IMG/VR virus record: IMGVR_UViG_3300020421_000061
Span: 1 to 39,608 of that record
DNA: 39,608 bases
Strand: one strand, 5' to 3'
Origin: a virus
This document shows positions 1 to 9,509 of this stretch, piece after piece; positions within the stretch are counted from its first letter, which is position 1; every line of letters begins with the position of its first letter. Under the pieces are notes generated by a model. That model saw only the letters and a program-made list of their open reading frames with translations, was not told the DNA's origin and made no database searches. The translations under genes and the position numbers were made by a program.

Positions 1-3000
1 CTGGACCGACAGGAAACACTGGACCCACTGGAGCTCAAGGTGCCGAAGGTAACTTTGGTGGTGCAACGTTTGCATATACTTTTGAGACAAACACTAATAA
101 TACAAACCCAGGTGCTGGTGATATTAGACTTGATAATGCTACACAAAATGCAGCAACAGGAATTTACATATGTGATACTGATGAGGATGGTAATGACATA
201 CAATCTTTTATGCGTACTATTGATGATTCAACAAGCACAATTAAAGGTCACGTTAAGATCTCAAATAAATTAGACTCGGCACAATTTCTACTGTTTACTA
301 TTTCAAGTTTATCAGAAGAAAGTGGTTATTTCGATATTACAGTAAGTGCCATAGATTCTTCAGCTACAAATCCATTTACCGCGAACGAAGATATTTTAAT
401 CACCTTTGCTAGAACAGGTGATAAGGGAGATACAGGTGCCACTGGACCAACTGGATCTACTGGACCACAGGGAAACCAAGGTAATACTGGCCCAACTGGA
501 GCTCAGGGCAATCAAGGAAACACAGGACCCACAGGACCTCAGGGAAATCAAGGTAACACCGGACCTACAGGACCTCAAGGCAATCAGGGAAATACTGGAC
601 CTACTGGACCCCAAGGTAACCAAGGCAATACTGGACCAACAGGACCTCAAGGTAATCAGGGAAATACTGGACCAACAGGACCTCAAGGTAATCAGGGAAA
701 TACTGGACCTACTGGAGGAACTGGACCTACTGGAAATACTGGACCTCAAGGAAACCAAGGAAACACCGGGCCTACAGGACCACAGGGAAATCAGGGCAAT
801 ACTGGACCGACAGGACCGCAAGGAAACCAAGGCAATACTGGAGCTACTGGTGGAACAGGGCCAACAGGAAATACTGGACCGCAAGGAAACCAAGGCAATA
901 CTGGACCAACTGGTCCGCAGGGAAATCAGGGAAATACTGGAGCTACTGGTGGAACTGGACCTACTGGAAACGTAGGACCTACTGGACCAACTGGACCTGC
1001 TGGACCACAGGGAAATCAGGGTAATACTGGACCTACTGGACCTCAAGGAAATCAGGGTAATACTGGAGCTACCGGATCCCCTGGAAATAATTCAAACGTA
1101 GCAGGACCTCAAGGAAACCAAGGAAATACTGGGTCTCCTGGAAATAATTCAAACGTAGCAGGACCTCAAGGAAACCAAGGAAATACTGGACCTACTGGAC
1201 CCCAAGGCAATCAAGGTAACACTGGTCCAAACGGTCCACAGGGAAATCAAGGAAATACTGGAGCTCCTGGAAACAATTCAAACGTAGCAGGACCTCAAGG
1301 AAACCAAGGAAATACTGGAGCTTCATCAAACGTAGCAGGACCTCCTGGACCAACTGGACCTGGATCAAATGTTGCTGGACCTCAAGGAAACCAAGGAAAT
1401 ACTGGAGCTTCATCAAATGTTGCTGGACCTCCTGGACCAACTGGACCTGCATCAAACGTAGCAGGACCTCAAGGAAATCAGGGTAATACTGGAGCTTCAT
1501 CAAATGTTGCTGGACCTCCTGGACCAACTGGACCTGATGGACCAACTGGACCTGATGGACCAACTGGACCAACGGGGCCAAATGCTGGAATAACTTCATA
1601 CACAAATAACGGTAATGACAGAGTAATAACATCTGTAAATTCATCTACAATAAACGCTGAATCTGCTCTAATATTTGATGGTCGTAACTTAGGTGTCGGT
1701 AATAACCCAAACTATGAATTAGATGTATCCAATACTGGTCTTACTGAGGGTAGAATAAGAGCAACTTCAGCTGGAAGAGCAAGGTTACACTTAGATGGAT
1801 ATAACGACATAGCAGAAATTTACTTTGCTAGAACTGGTACAAACAAATCTGCAATATATCAAGACTCATCTGGAACAGTGTTAAATGTTTATAGTTTTCA
1901 AAATAATAATGAAATAATGACGTGGGATTTTGTTAATGACAGAGTTGGTATCGATGATTCATCACCCTCATATAAATTAGATGTAAATGGAACAGGTAGG
2001 TTTACAGGCGCATTGCAGCTTGATACTGCAGCTGCTCAAAATTCAGAAGCAACTTCATTGATGATAAATGGTAGTGGTGTAATTGGTACGAGAGAATTAG
2101 GAAGTAATGCTTTCAATAGTACAGCATTTACTACAAACACTGGTACAGTTACATCTGTGGCAACTTCTGGTAATGTAAACGGAATAACCTTAACAGGTGG
2201 AACTATTACTACATCAGGTACCGTTACATTGGGTGGAACGCTTTCTATCAACAACGGTGATTGGAGTGGTACAGATTTAGCAGTTGCAAATGGTGGTACT
2301 GGAGCAAGTGATACTTCTACTGCTCGTTCAAATTTAGGCTTACAGATTGGTGTAGATGTACAAGGATATGATGCTGACTTAGCCGCTATTGCAGGTCTTA
2401 CACCAGCCGACGGATCATTTATAGTTGGAACAGGTACAAGTGCTGGTAATTGGGCGGTTGAGACGGGATTAGTTGCTGTAGGTAATGCCCTAACTTCATT
2501 TACTACATTCTCAGGCGCTGCAGCAAATACTCCTTTGGGTGCAGATCTTATTCCCATCTATGACTCGGATCAAGGTGCTTGGAAAAAAGACACAATAACC
2601 AACGCTGCATTACAGGGACCTACTGGACCACAAGGAAACCAAGGAAATACTGGAGCAACTGGAGGAACTGGACCTACTGGAGGAACTGGACCTACTGGAG
2701 GAACTGGACCTGCTGGACCTACTGGACCTGATGGACCTGCTGGACCTCCTGGACCAACTGGAGGAACTGGACCTACTGGAGGAACTGGACCAACTGGACC
2801 TGCTGGACCAACTGGACCAACGGGGCCAAATGCTGGGATAACTTCATACACAAATAATGGAAATAACAGAATACTAACATCTGTTGATTCATCTACTATC
2901 AATGGTGAAGCTAGCTTGACTTTTGATGGTACTGAACTCTTATCGCTAGCTGGTGGAGGATCTCAAGCTCAGTTTTTGATGAACGATACCCAACACCATG

Positions 3001-3653
3001 GTGGAAACGCTGGTATTTCAATTCAAAGTAATACCATAACCCTTGGTGACATAAACAACAATGATATGTGTGATAGAATATTTTTCCAAGTTATGGGTGG
3101 TGCCAGAATGACAATTAATGATTCAGTAGTCTCAGTGGATGAACCATTCGTTTGTACAAACGGAGATTCGACTTCTCCAGGTCTTCAATTTGGTAGTGCT
3201 AATGATGGGTTCTTCCATGATACTTCTGATCCAGGTCAGGGTATAAAGATGATGGTAAACAACGCCAACGAATTTTTATTTGCTAATGGCGGTGACTTTC
3301 ACGCTGATGCCGATGTAATTGCTTTCTCTACTACAATCTCAGATAAAAGACTAAAGGATAATGTTGTAACCATTGAGTCGCCTATGGATAAAATAAAAAG
3401 ACTTCGAGGAGTTGAGTATGTTTGGAATATTGGTAAGAGAAAAGGGAAAAAAGATTTAGGTGTAATTGCTCAAGAAGTAGAAAAAGTAATACCAGAAATT
3501 GTTAAAGAAAAATATATGCCATTCATAGATGATACAGACACAAAGTATAAAACTGTTGATTATGAAAAATTAACAGCAGTTCTCATAGAGGGTATAAAAG
3601 ACCAACAAAAACAAATCGATGAACTTAGACGAGAAGTAGAGGAGCTGAAATAA
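1..3653 (+). CDS. Collagen-like tail fibre with C-terminal Peptidase S74 chaperone domain (5' partial)
   Basis: The reading frame is open from base 3, so the Met codon at 210 is internal and the gene starts before the window; 1216 residues are visible. Order of parts: a short Gly-X-Y end, a globular domain (about 51-410), a long Gly-X-Y tract (about 417-1590), globular beta-type segments (1591-2610) including a TARSNLGL-type motif common in tail fibres, a second Gly-X-Y tract (2617-2830), another globular segment, and an S74-type domain from 3339 (SDKRLKDN) with a predicted coiled-coil end. S74 domains (endosialidase and fibre chaperones) trimerise the fibre and then cleave themselves off just before the conserved Ser. 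A trimeric fibre that contacts the host is the likely role. The stop overlaps the next ATG by one base (TAATG). Which T4 fibre it replaces cannot be told. Confidence 0.88.
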   Translation, partial: GPTGNTGPTGAQGAEGNFGGATFAYTFETNTNNTNPGAGDIRLDNATQNAATGIYICDTDEDGNDIQSFMRTIDDSTSTIKGHVKISNKLDSAQFLLFTISSLSEESGYFDITVSAIDSSATNPFTANEDILITFARTGDKGDTGATGPTGSTGPQGNQGNTGPTGAQGNQGNTGPTGPQGNQGNTGPTGPQGNQGNTGPTGPQGNQGNTGPTGPQGNQGNTGPTGPQGNQGNTGPTGGTGPTGNTGPQGNQGNTGPTGPQGNQGNTGPTGPQGNQGNTGATGGTGPTGNTGPQGNQGNTGPTGPQGNQGNTGATGGTGPTGNVGPTGPTGPAGPQGNQGNTGPTGPQGNQGNTGATGSPGNNSNVAGPQGNQGNTGSPGNNSNVAGPQGNQGNTGPTGPQGNQGNTGPNGPQGNQGNTGAPGNNSNVAGPQGNQGNTGASSNVAGPPGPTGPGSNVAGPQGNQGNTGASSNVAGPPGPTGPASNVAGPQGNQGNTGASSNVAGPPGPTGPDGPTGPDGPTGPTGPNAGITSYTNNGNDRVITSVNSSTINAESALIFDGRNLGVGNNPNYELDVSNTGLTEGRIRATSAGRARLHLDGYNDIAEIYFARTGTNKSAIYQDSSGTVLNVYSFQNNNEIMTWDFVNDRVGIDDSSPSYKLDVNGTGRFTGALQLDTAAAQNSEATSLMINGSGVIGTRELGSNAFNSTAFTTNTGTVTSVATSGNVNGITLTGGTITTSGTVTLGGTLSINNGDWSGTDLAVANGGTGASDTSTARSNLGLQIGVDVQGYDADLAAIAGLTPADGSFIVGTGTSAGNWAVETGLVAVGNALTSFTTFSGAAANTPLGADLIPIYDSDQGAWKKDTITNAALQGPTGPQGNQGNTGATGGTGPTGGTGPTGGTGPAGPTGPDGPAGPPGPTGGTGPTGGTGPTGPAGPTGPTGPNAGITSYTNNGNNRILTSVDSSTINGEASLTFDGTELLSLAGGGSQAQFLMNDTQHHGGNAGISIQSNTITLGDINNNDMCDRIFFQVMGGARMTINDSVVSVDEPFVCTNGDSTSPGLQFGSANDGFFHDTSDPGQGIKMMVNNANEFLFANGGDFHADADVIAFSTTISDKRLKDNVVTIESPMDKIKRLRGVEYVWNIGKRKGKKDLGVIAQEVEKVIPEIVKEKYMPFIDDTDTKYKTVDYEKLTAVLIEGIKDQQKQIDELRREVEELK
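417..1590 (+). repeat. Degenerate tandem repeats encoding Gly-X-Y (12-residue, 36-base unit)
   Basis: The dominant unit is [12 protein letters not shown], varied by GGTGPTGNT and SNVAG-containing units. At the DNA level it gives imperfect 36-base tandem repeats. The third codon positions vary between copies while the protein is kept, which indicates selection on the protein rather than a very recent expansion. Copy number probably changes by slippage or recombination. Confidence 0.9.
1560..1609 (+). repeat. 50-base direct repeat, copy 1 (copy 2 at 2808-2857)
   Basis: The two copies differ at one base only. Both sit at the junction where a Gly-X-Y tract ends and a globular segment begins (protein [14 protein letters not shown]). 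Beyond the 50 bases the two segments stay similar in protein (TSV-SSTIN-E--L-FDG) but diverge in DNA. This looks like an internal module duplication in the fibre gene and could support recombination between the copies. Confidence 0.85.
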
Positions 3654-4465
3654 TGGCAGTTCCTGGCAGCGGTGAACTTAGTTTACTACAAATTTGGAAT
3701 GAGAAAAATGAAAGTGATTATACTTCTACTAATCAAGATGGTGAGAGTGATTTTAGTTTAAGGGGGATGTCTGATGATAATATCAGTGACAGTAGTGGTG
3801 GAAATATAACTATAAATACTGCTGGTGGTGGTAATGGTTTACAGACTCAGAATCAACCACACTCAGCGAGTGAGTTTTATGGTTATGACCATGATGCTGT
3901 TGCACTTCCATCGGTAGGTGCTTATGGTAATAGTAACTCTACCATAATGTTTTCAGGAAATCAAGGTACTAGTTTAGTAACCGTTTCGAATATAGACTTA
4001 TCATCAGCAGCTTATGTAGGACAATCACTCATCGGTGCGACAGGTCACATTTTCTTTAGGTTTGAGTCAGGAACATCTTTTAGATCTGATGCTCAGTTGA
4101 CCAGACTAATTTACAACGGTGGTTCTGTATTCAAATCATTTTCTTCATCAGGAGTCAATGGTATTTTAACAACAGATGAAACCACCAATGCAGCATACGA
4201 TCACAGTGCTACATTTAATCAAGTTGGTACGAGTACTTCAAATAGAGGAAGTTGGGTTCAACTTAATGGTACACCACCTTCAGGTCAAACAGGTGTAAAT
4301 GCAGATGCTATTTATTACGAATCAAGTGGTAATCAAGGAAGAAACAAAGATGTTTATCTAAGGTTTCCTGAGATTACTTTTTCTTCCAATACTATGACTT
4401 ATGAAGGTTATGGTTACGGATCAAACATGGGTACTCTGTACTTAGGTATTTACATAACGGGATAA
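3653..4465 (+). CDS. Putative fibre-associated structural protein, function unknown
   Basis: 270 residues, rich in Ser, Gly, Asn and Thr and poor in Cys, the composition of a beta-rich secreted or virion protein. The N terminus ([18 protein letters not shown]) is of a type I associate with phage fibre and structural proteins in marine phages, from memory only. No catalytic motif or signal peptide is visible. The start overlaps the fibre stop by one base, so translation is probably coupled and the two products are probably made together. A fibre tip, adhesin or fibre-binding protein is plausible; nothing in the sequence proves it. Confidence 0.6.
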   Translation: MAVPGSGELSLLQIWNEKNESDYTSTNQDGESDFSLRGMSDDNISDSSGGNITINTAGGGNGLQTQNQPHSASEFYGYDHDAVALPSVGAYGNSNSTIMFSGNQGTSLVTVSNIDLSSAAYVGQSLIGATGHIFFRFESGTSFRSDAQLTRLIYNGGSVFKSFSSSGVNGILTTDETTNAAYDHSATFNQVGTSTSNRGSWVQLNGTPPSGQTGVNADAIYYESSGNQGRNKDVYLRFPEITFSSNTMTYEGYGYGSNMGTLYLGIYITG

Positions 4466-4469
4466 TGAT

Positions 4470-4715
4470 ATGAGTCTAATACACAGTGGAAGTTGCGATG
4501 GTACAACACAATTATCCGAATCAATATACATATGCAGAACAGAAGATTATAGTATCATTAGTACAAAGGGAGCGACTTCAGGTTCATTACTAAAAATATC
4601 TTCAACTCACAATATGGATAGTGATGATGAAGAGATAGGTGACTTTATAACGGGCTCATTTTGTCCAGAATGTAATGTGTTTTGGGTAGGAAATGATGTT
4701 AGTGGTTCGTATTAA
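4470..4715 (+). CDS. Small hypothetical protein with a C-terminal CxxC
   Basis: 81 residues, starting five bases after the previous stop. It has Cys residues near the N terminus (GSCDG, YICRTED) and a C-terminal FCPEC pair, so a small metal-binding or disulfide-stabilised fold is possible. It lies between two fibre genes on the same strand, which suggests a virion-related role. I do not recognise a family. An earlier ATG at 4465 is closed at once by a TGA, so 4470 is the only sensible start. Confidence 0.5.
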   Translation: MSLIHSGSCDGTTQLSESIYICRTEDYSIISTKGATSGSLLKISSTHNMDSDDEEIGDFITGSFCPECNVFWVGNDVSGSY

Positions 4716-4725
4716 TTTGACATAA

Positions 4726-4746
4726 GTTATATTTATTATTATAATC
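4726..4746 (+). promoter_or_regulatory. Possible late-type promoter before fibre 2
   Basis: The gap before the second fibre gene holds an AT-rich block (TTATATTTATTATTATAATC) about 14 bases upstream of the ATG. It is similar in base content and position to the motif seen upstream of other units here, but it is the weakest match of the set. Confidence 0.3.
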
Positions 4747-4759
4747 AATAGGAAATAAA

Positions 4760-7700
4760 ATGGCAGGTTCACCTCCAGCTGATTCACCCTCACCAGGGTT
4801 TGCAACACCACCAAGAACTCTTAAAGGATCATTACGAGTAAAAAAGAGATTCTTTACTAAGGTGTCATCCTCTAATCAAAGATCGTTTATTTCCAGTTCA
4901 GTAGATAAAGAGATGGAATCATCAGATGGTAAATTTGGTGATAAAGCCATACACGCGTATGACTCAGCATCTAAAACCCATTTAGTATCAGAAGAATTTT
5001 TTGAAGAGGTTTCTAAGTCTAGAGAATCTGGTCAGTTTATATATGATAGTGCTATGGCACCATATACTGCTCCTATTATGCTGAGTGTAGAAGAACTTAG
5101 GGAAGATGTAGAAGATATATTTCAATACGTTACTGGGTCTGGTGTACAGGGAAATCAAGGGGCAGCAGGTCCACAGGGTGCAGCAGGATCAAATGGAAGT
5201 AATGGACCACAGGGTCCGACTGGTCCTGATGGTAGAGATGGAGCAAATGGATCACCAGGCAATAATGGTAATAGAGGTGCACAAGGAGCTGCAGGAAATA
5301 ATGGTGCACAGGGGAATAATGGTGCACAAGGAAATCAAGGTCCTCAAGGTTCTGAAGGTAATTTTGGTGGAGCTACTTTTCAATACAGATATAATAGTCA
5401 AGCTAACAGTGGAGACCCAGGTAGTGGAGCATTCATCACAAACAAGTCTACACAAAATGCATCAGACGTTATCATGGTCGATGATCTAGATGCTGGTAGC
5501 GAAGATATACAAACATATTTACGAACAATAGACGATTCTACTAGTACAATAAAAGGACATGTAAAAATGTCTTTACGTACAGACAGTGATAAATTTATTA
5601 TGATGACCATCACTCGTGTAACTGAAGAAACTGGATACTTTGCCATTTCTGGAGGAGTTGTTGCTTCATCAGATTCAAGTCCATTTAGTAACGGTGATTT
5701 TTGTATATTAACGTTTGCAAGAACTGGTGATAAGGGTGATACTGGATCTCAAGGTGCAAGAGGTGCACAAGGAGCAGCTGGAGCTCAAGGAAACACAGGA
5801 GCAGATGGACCAGCTGGAAATGATTCAAATGTTGCTGGTCCTCAAGGACAAAGAGGAGCACAAGGGGTAAGAGGAGCAGATGGACCAAATGGACCACAGG
5901 GTAATACTGGTGCACAAGGAAATCAAGGAAATACTGGACCAGCTGGAAACGATTCAAATGTAGCGGGTCCCCAAGGACCAAGAGGAAACACTGGAGCTGC
6001 TGGTGGAGACGGTAAACCTGGTACTGATGGAGGCACAGGAGCTCAGGGACAAAGAGGTGCACAAGGTTCAACTGGAGCTAACGGACCAAATGGACCACAA
6101 GGTAATACAGGAAATCAAGGAAACCAAGGTAATACTGGACCTCAGGGAAATCAAGGAAATACCGGACCACAGGGATTAAGAGGAGCACAAGGCTTAACTG
6201 GGTCACAGGGAAACCAGGGAAGAACTGGCCCACAAGGTGCAGCTGGAAACAATGGAAGTAACGGAGCTCAAGGTGCACAAGGAAACCAAGGAAATACAGG
6301 AGCACAGGGTCCACAAGGAATATCTGGAGATTCTAACAAACATCTAAGTTTAGTTGTTGGGTCCAACATGTCAGTAGATCAAACTGGACATAAGTTTTCT
6401 AAGACAGCTAACGATGCAAGTTGGAATGGTGAAGTAAGATCTGGAACTGGTTATAAAAGTGGATGCGTAATTATAGTTTCACCAAATCAGACAAATAAAT
6501 ATTTTATGATTGGTTTAAATACTGATCCTGCAACAAATACTAGTTACAGTTCAATAGATTATGCTCTGTATTTACATGGCGGTGGTGTTATAAAAATATA
6601 TGAAGGTAGTTCTAATCCTTATAATGGAGGAGCGTATTCTGCTGGGGATATTTTTGCAATCACATATGATAATGATAAAATTAGATACTATCATAATGGT
6701 AGTCTTTTAAGAACAGTTGATGTTTCGGCTGATTTAACCTTTTACTTAGATTCTTCATTTTACAATACAGGTACAGATCTAACTAGACACGTTTCTTTTT
6801 TACCAATGGGTCAAGTCGGACCTACAGGACCACAAGGTAATACAGGAGCACAAGGTCCTCGTGGAAACACTGGAGCTGCTGGCGCAGATGGTAAGCCTGG
6901 AACAAACGGAAGCAACGGTGCACAAGGAGCAGCTGGAATAAACGGAAGTAACGGAGCTCAAGGAAACCAGGGTAATACTGGAGCTTCATCAAATGTTGCT
7001 GGACCACAAGGAGCAGCTGGTAATAATTCTAATGTTGCAGGTCCTCAAGGATTAAAAGGTGCACAGGGAAATCAAGGTAATACAGGGTCTCCTGGAAATA
7101 ATTCAAATGTTGCAGGTCCACAAGGACCAGCAGGAAACAATTCAAATGTTGCAGGTCCTCAAGGATTGAGAGGTGCACAAGGTGCAAGAGGTGTACAAGG
7201 ATCAGCTGGAAGTAATGGAGCACAGGGACCAGCAGGAAACGATGGAAGTAATGGAAGTAACGGAGCTCAAGGACCAAGGGGAAACACTGGAGCTGCTGGC
7301 GCAGATGGTAAGCCTGGAACAAACGGAAGTAATGGAGCACAGGGAAACCAGGGAAGAACTGGCCCACAAGGTGCAGCTGGTAATAATGGAAGCAATGGAG
7401 CACAAGGACCAGCAGGAAACAATGGAAGCAATGGAGCACAAGGAGCAGCTGGTAATAATGGAAGTAACGGTGCACAGGGAGCAGCTGGATCAAACGGAAG
7501 TAATGGAGCACAAGGACCAACTGGACCAAATGGACCTCCTGGAAACAATGGAAGCAATGGAGCACAAGGTCCTCGAGGATTTAATGGTACACTGGGTGCA
7601 GCAGGACCACAAGGACCAACTGGACCAGCAGGACCAGCTGGTAATAATGGCGCAGCTGGACCACAAGGACCAACTGGACCAGCAGGATCGGCAGGACCAC

Positions 7701-7819
7701 AAGGACCTTCAGGTGCTAGCAATAGTGCATTCACTGGAAACCAGGTGGTTGTATATAATGCTAAGGGTCAAACAGTAACATTTACATTTGATAAGGGAAT
7801 ATGTACTAGAATAAGATAG
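4760..7819 (+). CDS. Collagen-like tail fibre with lectin-like internal domain
   Basis: 1019 residues. Parts by base position: a unique N-terminal head of about 125 residues, probably the virion-attachment end; Gly-X-Y (5131-5358); a globular domain (5361-5728) clearly related to that of the upstream fibre, sharing [15 protein letters not shown] and [11 protein letters not shown]; Gly-X-Y (5731-6330); a beta-rich domain of about 160 residues (6331-6810) that reads like a concanavalin/SPRY-type carbohydrate-binding jelly roll (pattern YYHNGSLLRTVDVSAD, typical of such folds); a long Gly-X-Y tract (6813-7715); and a short C-terminal cap. There is no S74 domain. The start has a GGAA-type ribosome site (AATAGGAAATAAA). 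A trimeric receptor-binding or decorative fibre is likely. The modification-type genes follow directly. Confidence 0.85.
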   Translation: MAGSPPADSPSPGFATPPRTLKGSLRVKKRFFTKVSSSNQRSFISSSVDKEMESSDGKFGDKAIHAYDSASKTHLVSEEFFEEVSKSRESGQFIYDSAMAPYTAPIMLSVEELREDVEDIFQYVTGSGVQGNQGAAGPQGAAGSNGSNGPQGPTGPDGRDGANGSPGNNGNRGAQGAAGNNGAQGNNGAQGNQGPQGSEGNFGGATFQYRYNSQANSGDPGSGAFITNKSTQNASDVIMVDDLDAGSEDIQTYLRTIDDSTSTIKGHVKMSLRTDSDKFIMMTITRVTEETGYFAISGGVVASSDSSPFSNGDFCILTFARTGDKGDTGSQGARGAQGAAGAQGNTGADGPAGNDSNVAGPQGQRGAQGVRGADGPNGPQGNTGAQGNQGNTGPAGNDSNVAGPQGPRGNTGAAGGDGKPGTDGGTGAQGQRGAQGSTGANGPNGPQGNTGNQGNQGNTGPQGNQGNTGPQGLRGAQGLTGSQGNQGRTGPQGAAGNNGSNGAQGAQGNQGNTGAQGPQGISGDSNKHLSLVVGSNMSVDQTGHKFSKTANDASWNGEVRSGTGYKSGCVIIVSPNQTNKYFMIGLNTDPATNTSYSSIDYALYLHGGGVIKIYEGSSNPYNGGAYSAGDIFAITYDNDKIRYYHNGSLLRTVDVSADLTFYLDSSFYNTGTDLTRHVSFLPMGQVGPTGPQGNTGAQGPRGNTGAAGADGKPGTNGSNGAQGAAGINGSNGAQGNQGNTGASSNVAGPQGAAGNNSNVAGPQGLKGAQGNQGNTGSPGNNSNVAGPQGPAGNNSNVAGPQGLRGAQGARGVQGSAGSNGAQGPAGNDGSNGSNGAQGPRGNTGAAGADGKPGTNGSNGAQGNQGRTGPQGAAGNNGSNGAQGPAGNNGSNGAQGAAGNNGSNGAQGAAGSNGSNGAQGPTGPNGPPGNNGSNGAQGPRGFNGTLGAAGPQGPTGPAGPAGNNGAAGPQGPTGPAGSAGPQGPSGASNSAFTGNQVVVYNAKGQTVTFTFDKGICTRIR

Positions 7820-7848
7820 TACAAAAAAATTAGTTTTAGAATTTTAAT

Positions 7849-7867
7849 TTAATATATATTATAAAAG
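7849..7867 (+). promoter_or_regulatory. Putative T4-type late promoter
   Basis: The block TTAATATATATTATAAAAG fits the recurring AT-rich motif of this window and ends 9 bases before the TTG start of the oxygenase gene. The ATAAAA core resembles the T4 late promoter box TATAAATA. It would start transcription of the oxygenase and glycosyltransferase cluster. Confidence 0.45.
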
Positions 7868-7876
7868 AGGTTTTTC

Positions 7877-8470
7877 TTGCGAGGTGAATGGTGTTATTAT
7901 AAACAAGCTTTTACAGAGGCCGAATGTGACGAGATAGTCAACATTGGGTTGTCAGGAGATTTAGGGTCTGGTGTTGTTGGAGATGGAGAATGGGGAAACT
8001 CTGACAGTATAACAGATTATGATATGAGAAATAGCGACCTAAGGTTTATAAATCCTGGTGAACTTGGAACACAATGGATATTTGATAAAATGTGGAGATT
8101 GGCTTTAGAAGCAAACAAACAGTGGTTCAGTTTTCATTTAGAAGAAATAGAAAGTTTTCAATTTACACAGTACGATGGTAGCAAGAAGCAACATTATAGA
8201 GAACACGTTGATGTTTTTTGGGTTACTCGTAAACCTTCACATAGAAAATTATCAGCTGTAGTACAGTTATCACATTCAGATGCATACATAGGTGGAGATT
8301 TAGAATTTAGACGTTTAGATGAATATCCTGATGATGGCCAAAAAGCTGAAATGAGATTAAAGGGATCAGTAATATTTTTCCCTTCGTTTGTTAGTCATTT
8401 AGTTTCCCCAGTAACATTGGGTATGAGACATAGTTTAGTAGTTTGGATTGACGGTCCAAAATGGAGATAA
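7877..8470 (+). CDS. 2OG-Fe(II) oxygenase, prolyl 4-hydroxylase-like
   Basis: 197 residues. The full set of 2-oxoglutarate/Fe(II) dioxygenase ligands is visible: H110-V-D112, distal H174, and R184 ten residues later for 2-oxoglutarate. The GGDLEF segment and FFPSFVSHLVSPV are typical of the PKHD/P4H branch. The enzyme would hydroxylate a protein side chain (or another substrate) using O2 and 2-oxoglutarate. The start is TTG with AGAGG six bases upstream; no ATG fits better. It directly follows a collagen-like fibre gene and overlaps or abuts glycosyltransferase genes, so hydroxylation of fibre Pro or Lys is a reasonable inference. P4H-like proteins are common in marine phages, often with unknown targets. 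Confidence 0.85.
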   Translation: MRGEWCYYKQAFTEAECDEIVNIGLSGDLGSGVVGDGEWGNSDSITDYDMRNSDLRFINPGELGTQWIFDKMWRLALEANKQWFSFHLEEIESFQFTQYDGSKKQHYREHVDVFWVTRKPSHRKLSAVVQLSHSDAYIGGDLEFRRLDEYPDDGQKAEMRLKGSVIFFPSFVSHLVSPVTLGMRHSLVVWIDGPKWR

Positions 8471-8471
8471 A

Positions 8472-9509
8472 GTGAAACGGTTTTGTATCAATACACTAAC
8501 TCATTCTGGAGAGAATAGAGTACAGCTTTTAAAAAAGACCATTGATCTGTTTGTGGACAATACAAACTTCGATACGTTAGATTGGTTTATTTACATAAAT
8601 GGGTCAGATAAATCATATGATGGAATAGAAAGAGAATTTACTTCTAAATATCCACACATCAAGTGGAACATTACACATTCAAGTGTAAATTTTGGTGTTG
8701 GAGCTGGTATAAACAAACTAAATAGTTATTCTAAGGATTATGAATATACCTTGTTTTTAGAAGGTGATTGGTTTACTGTACCAGAAAATTTATCATTTAT
8801 TGGTAAAGATTGGTTGAATACATCTTTGGATTTGTTAGATGAATCAAATATATCTCAAATCTTTCTTAGAAAATATATCGATGACATGGACGATAGACAA
8901 TATGGGTATGGATACTGGATTAGGGAAAACAATATAACTTCATCAATTACAAAAAACGAAATAGAATATTTAGTGTTGAAAGAGAAAGAGTACAGTAATA
9001 ATCCACATATAAGAAGAAATTCTGACTATTATGATGTTGGTATATTTCCATTAACTGAGTTCTATGATGAAGATGGTAATCCAACAGAAATAAAAGGAAA
9101 TAAGGATTGGGGACAAGCAGAAATTACAGCTGAAAATTTGGGAAAGCAACTATCAACTGTTTACATAAAGTTTGGAAAGTTTATTCATGGTGACAGGTAT
9201 GATAGAAATATGAATGAAATAGGACTTAGAGGTTGTGGAGGATGTAAATTTGGATTAATGGAACCAACTAAGTGGTGGTGTTCTGCCTGTACAGATGATG
9301 ATGAATTTACACAGTTTGAACAGCAACAGTGGTATTATGAACGAGAGTTGGATAGTGTGATAAAAGAAAACAAAGACGATCCAGATAAAATATATGAGGT
9401 AGCAAGAAAATATCACAGAGCAGATCAAGATTATATAACAAAGGTTAGACTACCAAACTATAAACTTTCTATAGATGAGCTAAATGAAAACGAGCGGTTT
9501 GAAAGATAA
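8472..9509 (+). CDS. Glycosyltransferase (GT-A fold) with four-Cys zinc-binding insert
   Basis: 345 residues if it starts at GTG 8472, which has GGAG at 8463-8466 and lies one base after the oxygenase stop. An upstream TTG at 8448 would add 8 residues but has no ribosome site. The N-terminal half has a GT-A pattern: an opening beta strand (KRFCINTLTHSGENR), the NFGVGAGINKL segment of GT2-like enzymes, and LFLEGDW (E97-G-D99) in the place of the DxD metal motif. A C255-x2-C258-x11-C270-x2-C273 cluster probably binds zinc. The C terminus is charged and probably helical. The sugar donor and acceptor cannot be read from sequence. Its place between two oxygenase-like genes suggests sequential hydroxylation and glycosylation of one substrate. 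Confidence 0.7.
   Translation: MKRFCINTLTHSGENRVQLLKKTIDLFVDNTNFDTLDWFIYINGSDKSYDGIEREFTSKYPHIKWNITHSSVNFGVGAGINKLNSYSKDYEYTLFLEGDWFTVPENLSFIGKDWLNTSLDLLDESNISQIFLRKYIDDMDDRQYGYGYWIRENNITSSITKNEIEYLVLKEKEYSNNPHIRRNSDYYDVGIFPLTEFYDEDGNPTEIKGNKDWGQAEITAENLGKQLSTVYIKFGKFIHGDRYDRNMNEIGLRGCGGCKFGLMEPTKWWCSACTDDDEFTQFEQQQWYYERELDSVIKENKDDPDKIYEVARKYHRADQDYITKVRLPNYKLSIDELNENERFER

Noticed and set aside
210-212. ATG at 210 as the start of the first fibre gene
   Set aside because: The frame is open and collagen-like from base 3; the domain shared with the second fibre starts upstream of 210.
417-1590. Regular repeats suggestive of a CRISPR array
   Set aside because: The repeats are contiguous imperfect 36-base units in an open frame encoding Gly-X-Y, with no spacers.
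2036-2557. Minus-strand 173-codon open frame
   Set aside because: It is antisense to a fibre segment with clear phage fibre motifs and has no signal of its own.
7267-7734. Minus-strand 155-codon Pro/Ala-rich open frame (and similar ones at 396-1046, 2570-2902 and 7029-7565)
   Set aside because: These are mirror images of Gly-X-Y repeats: reverse-complemented Gly and Pro codons stay open. They have no ribosome site and odd composition.
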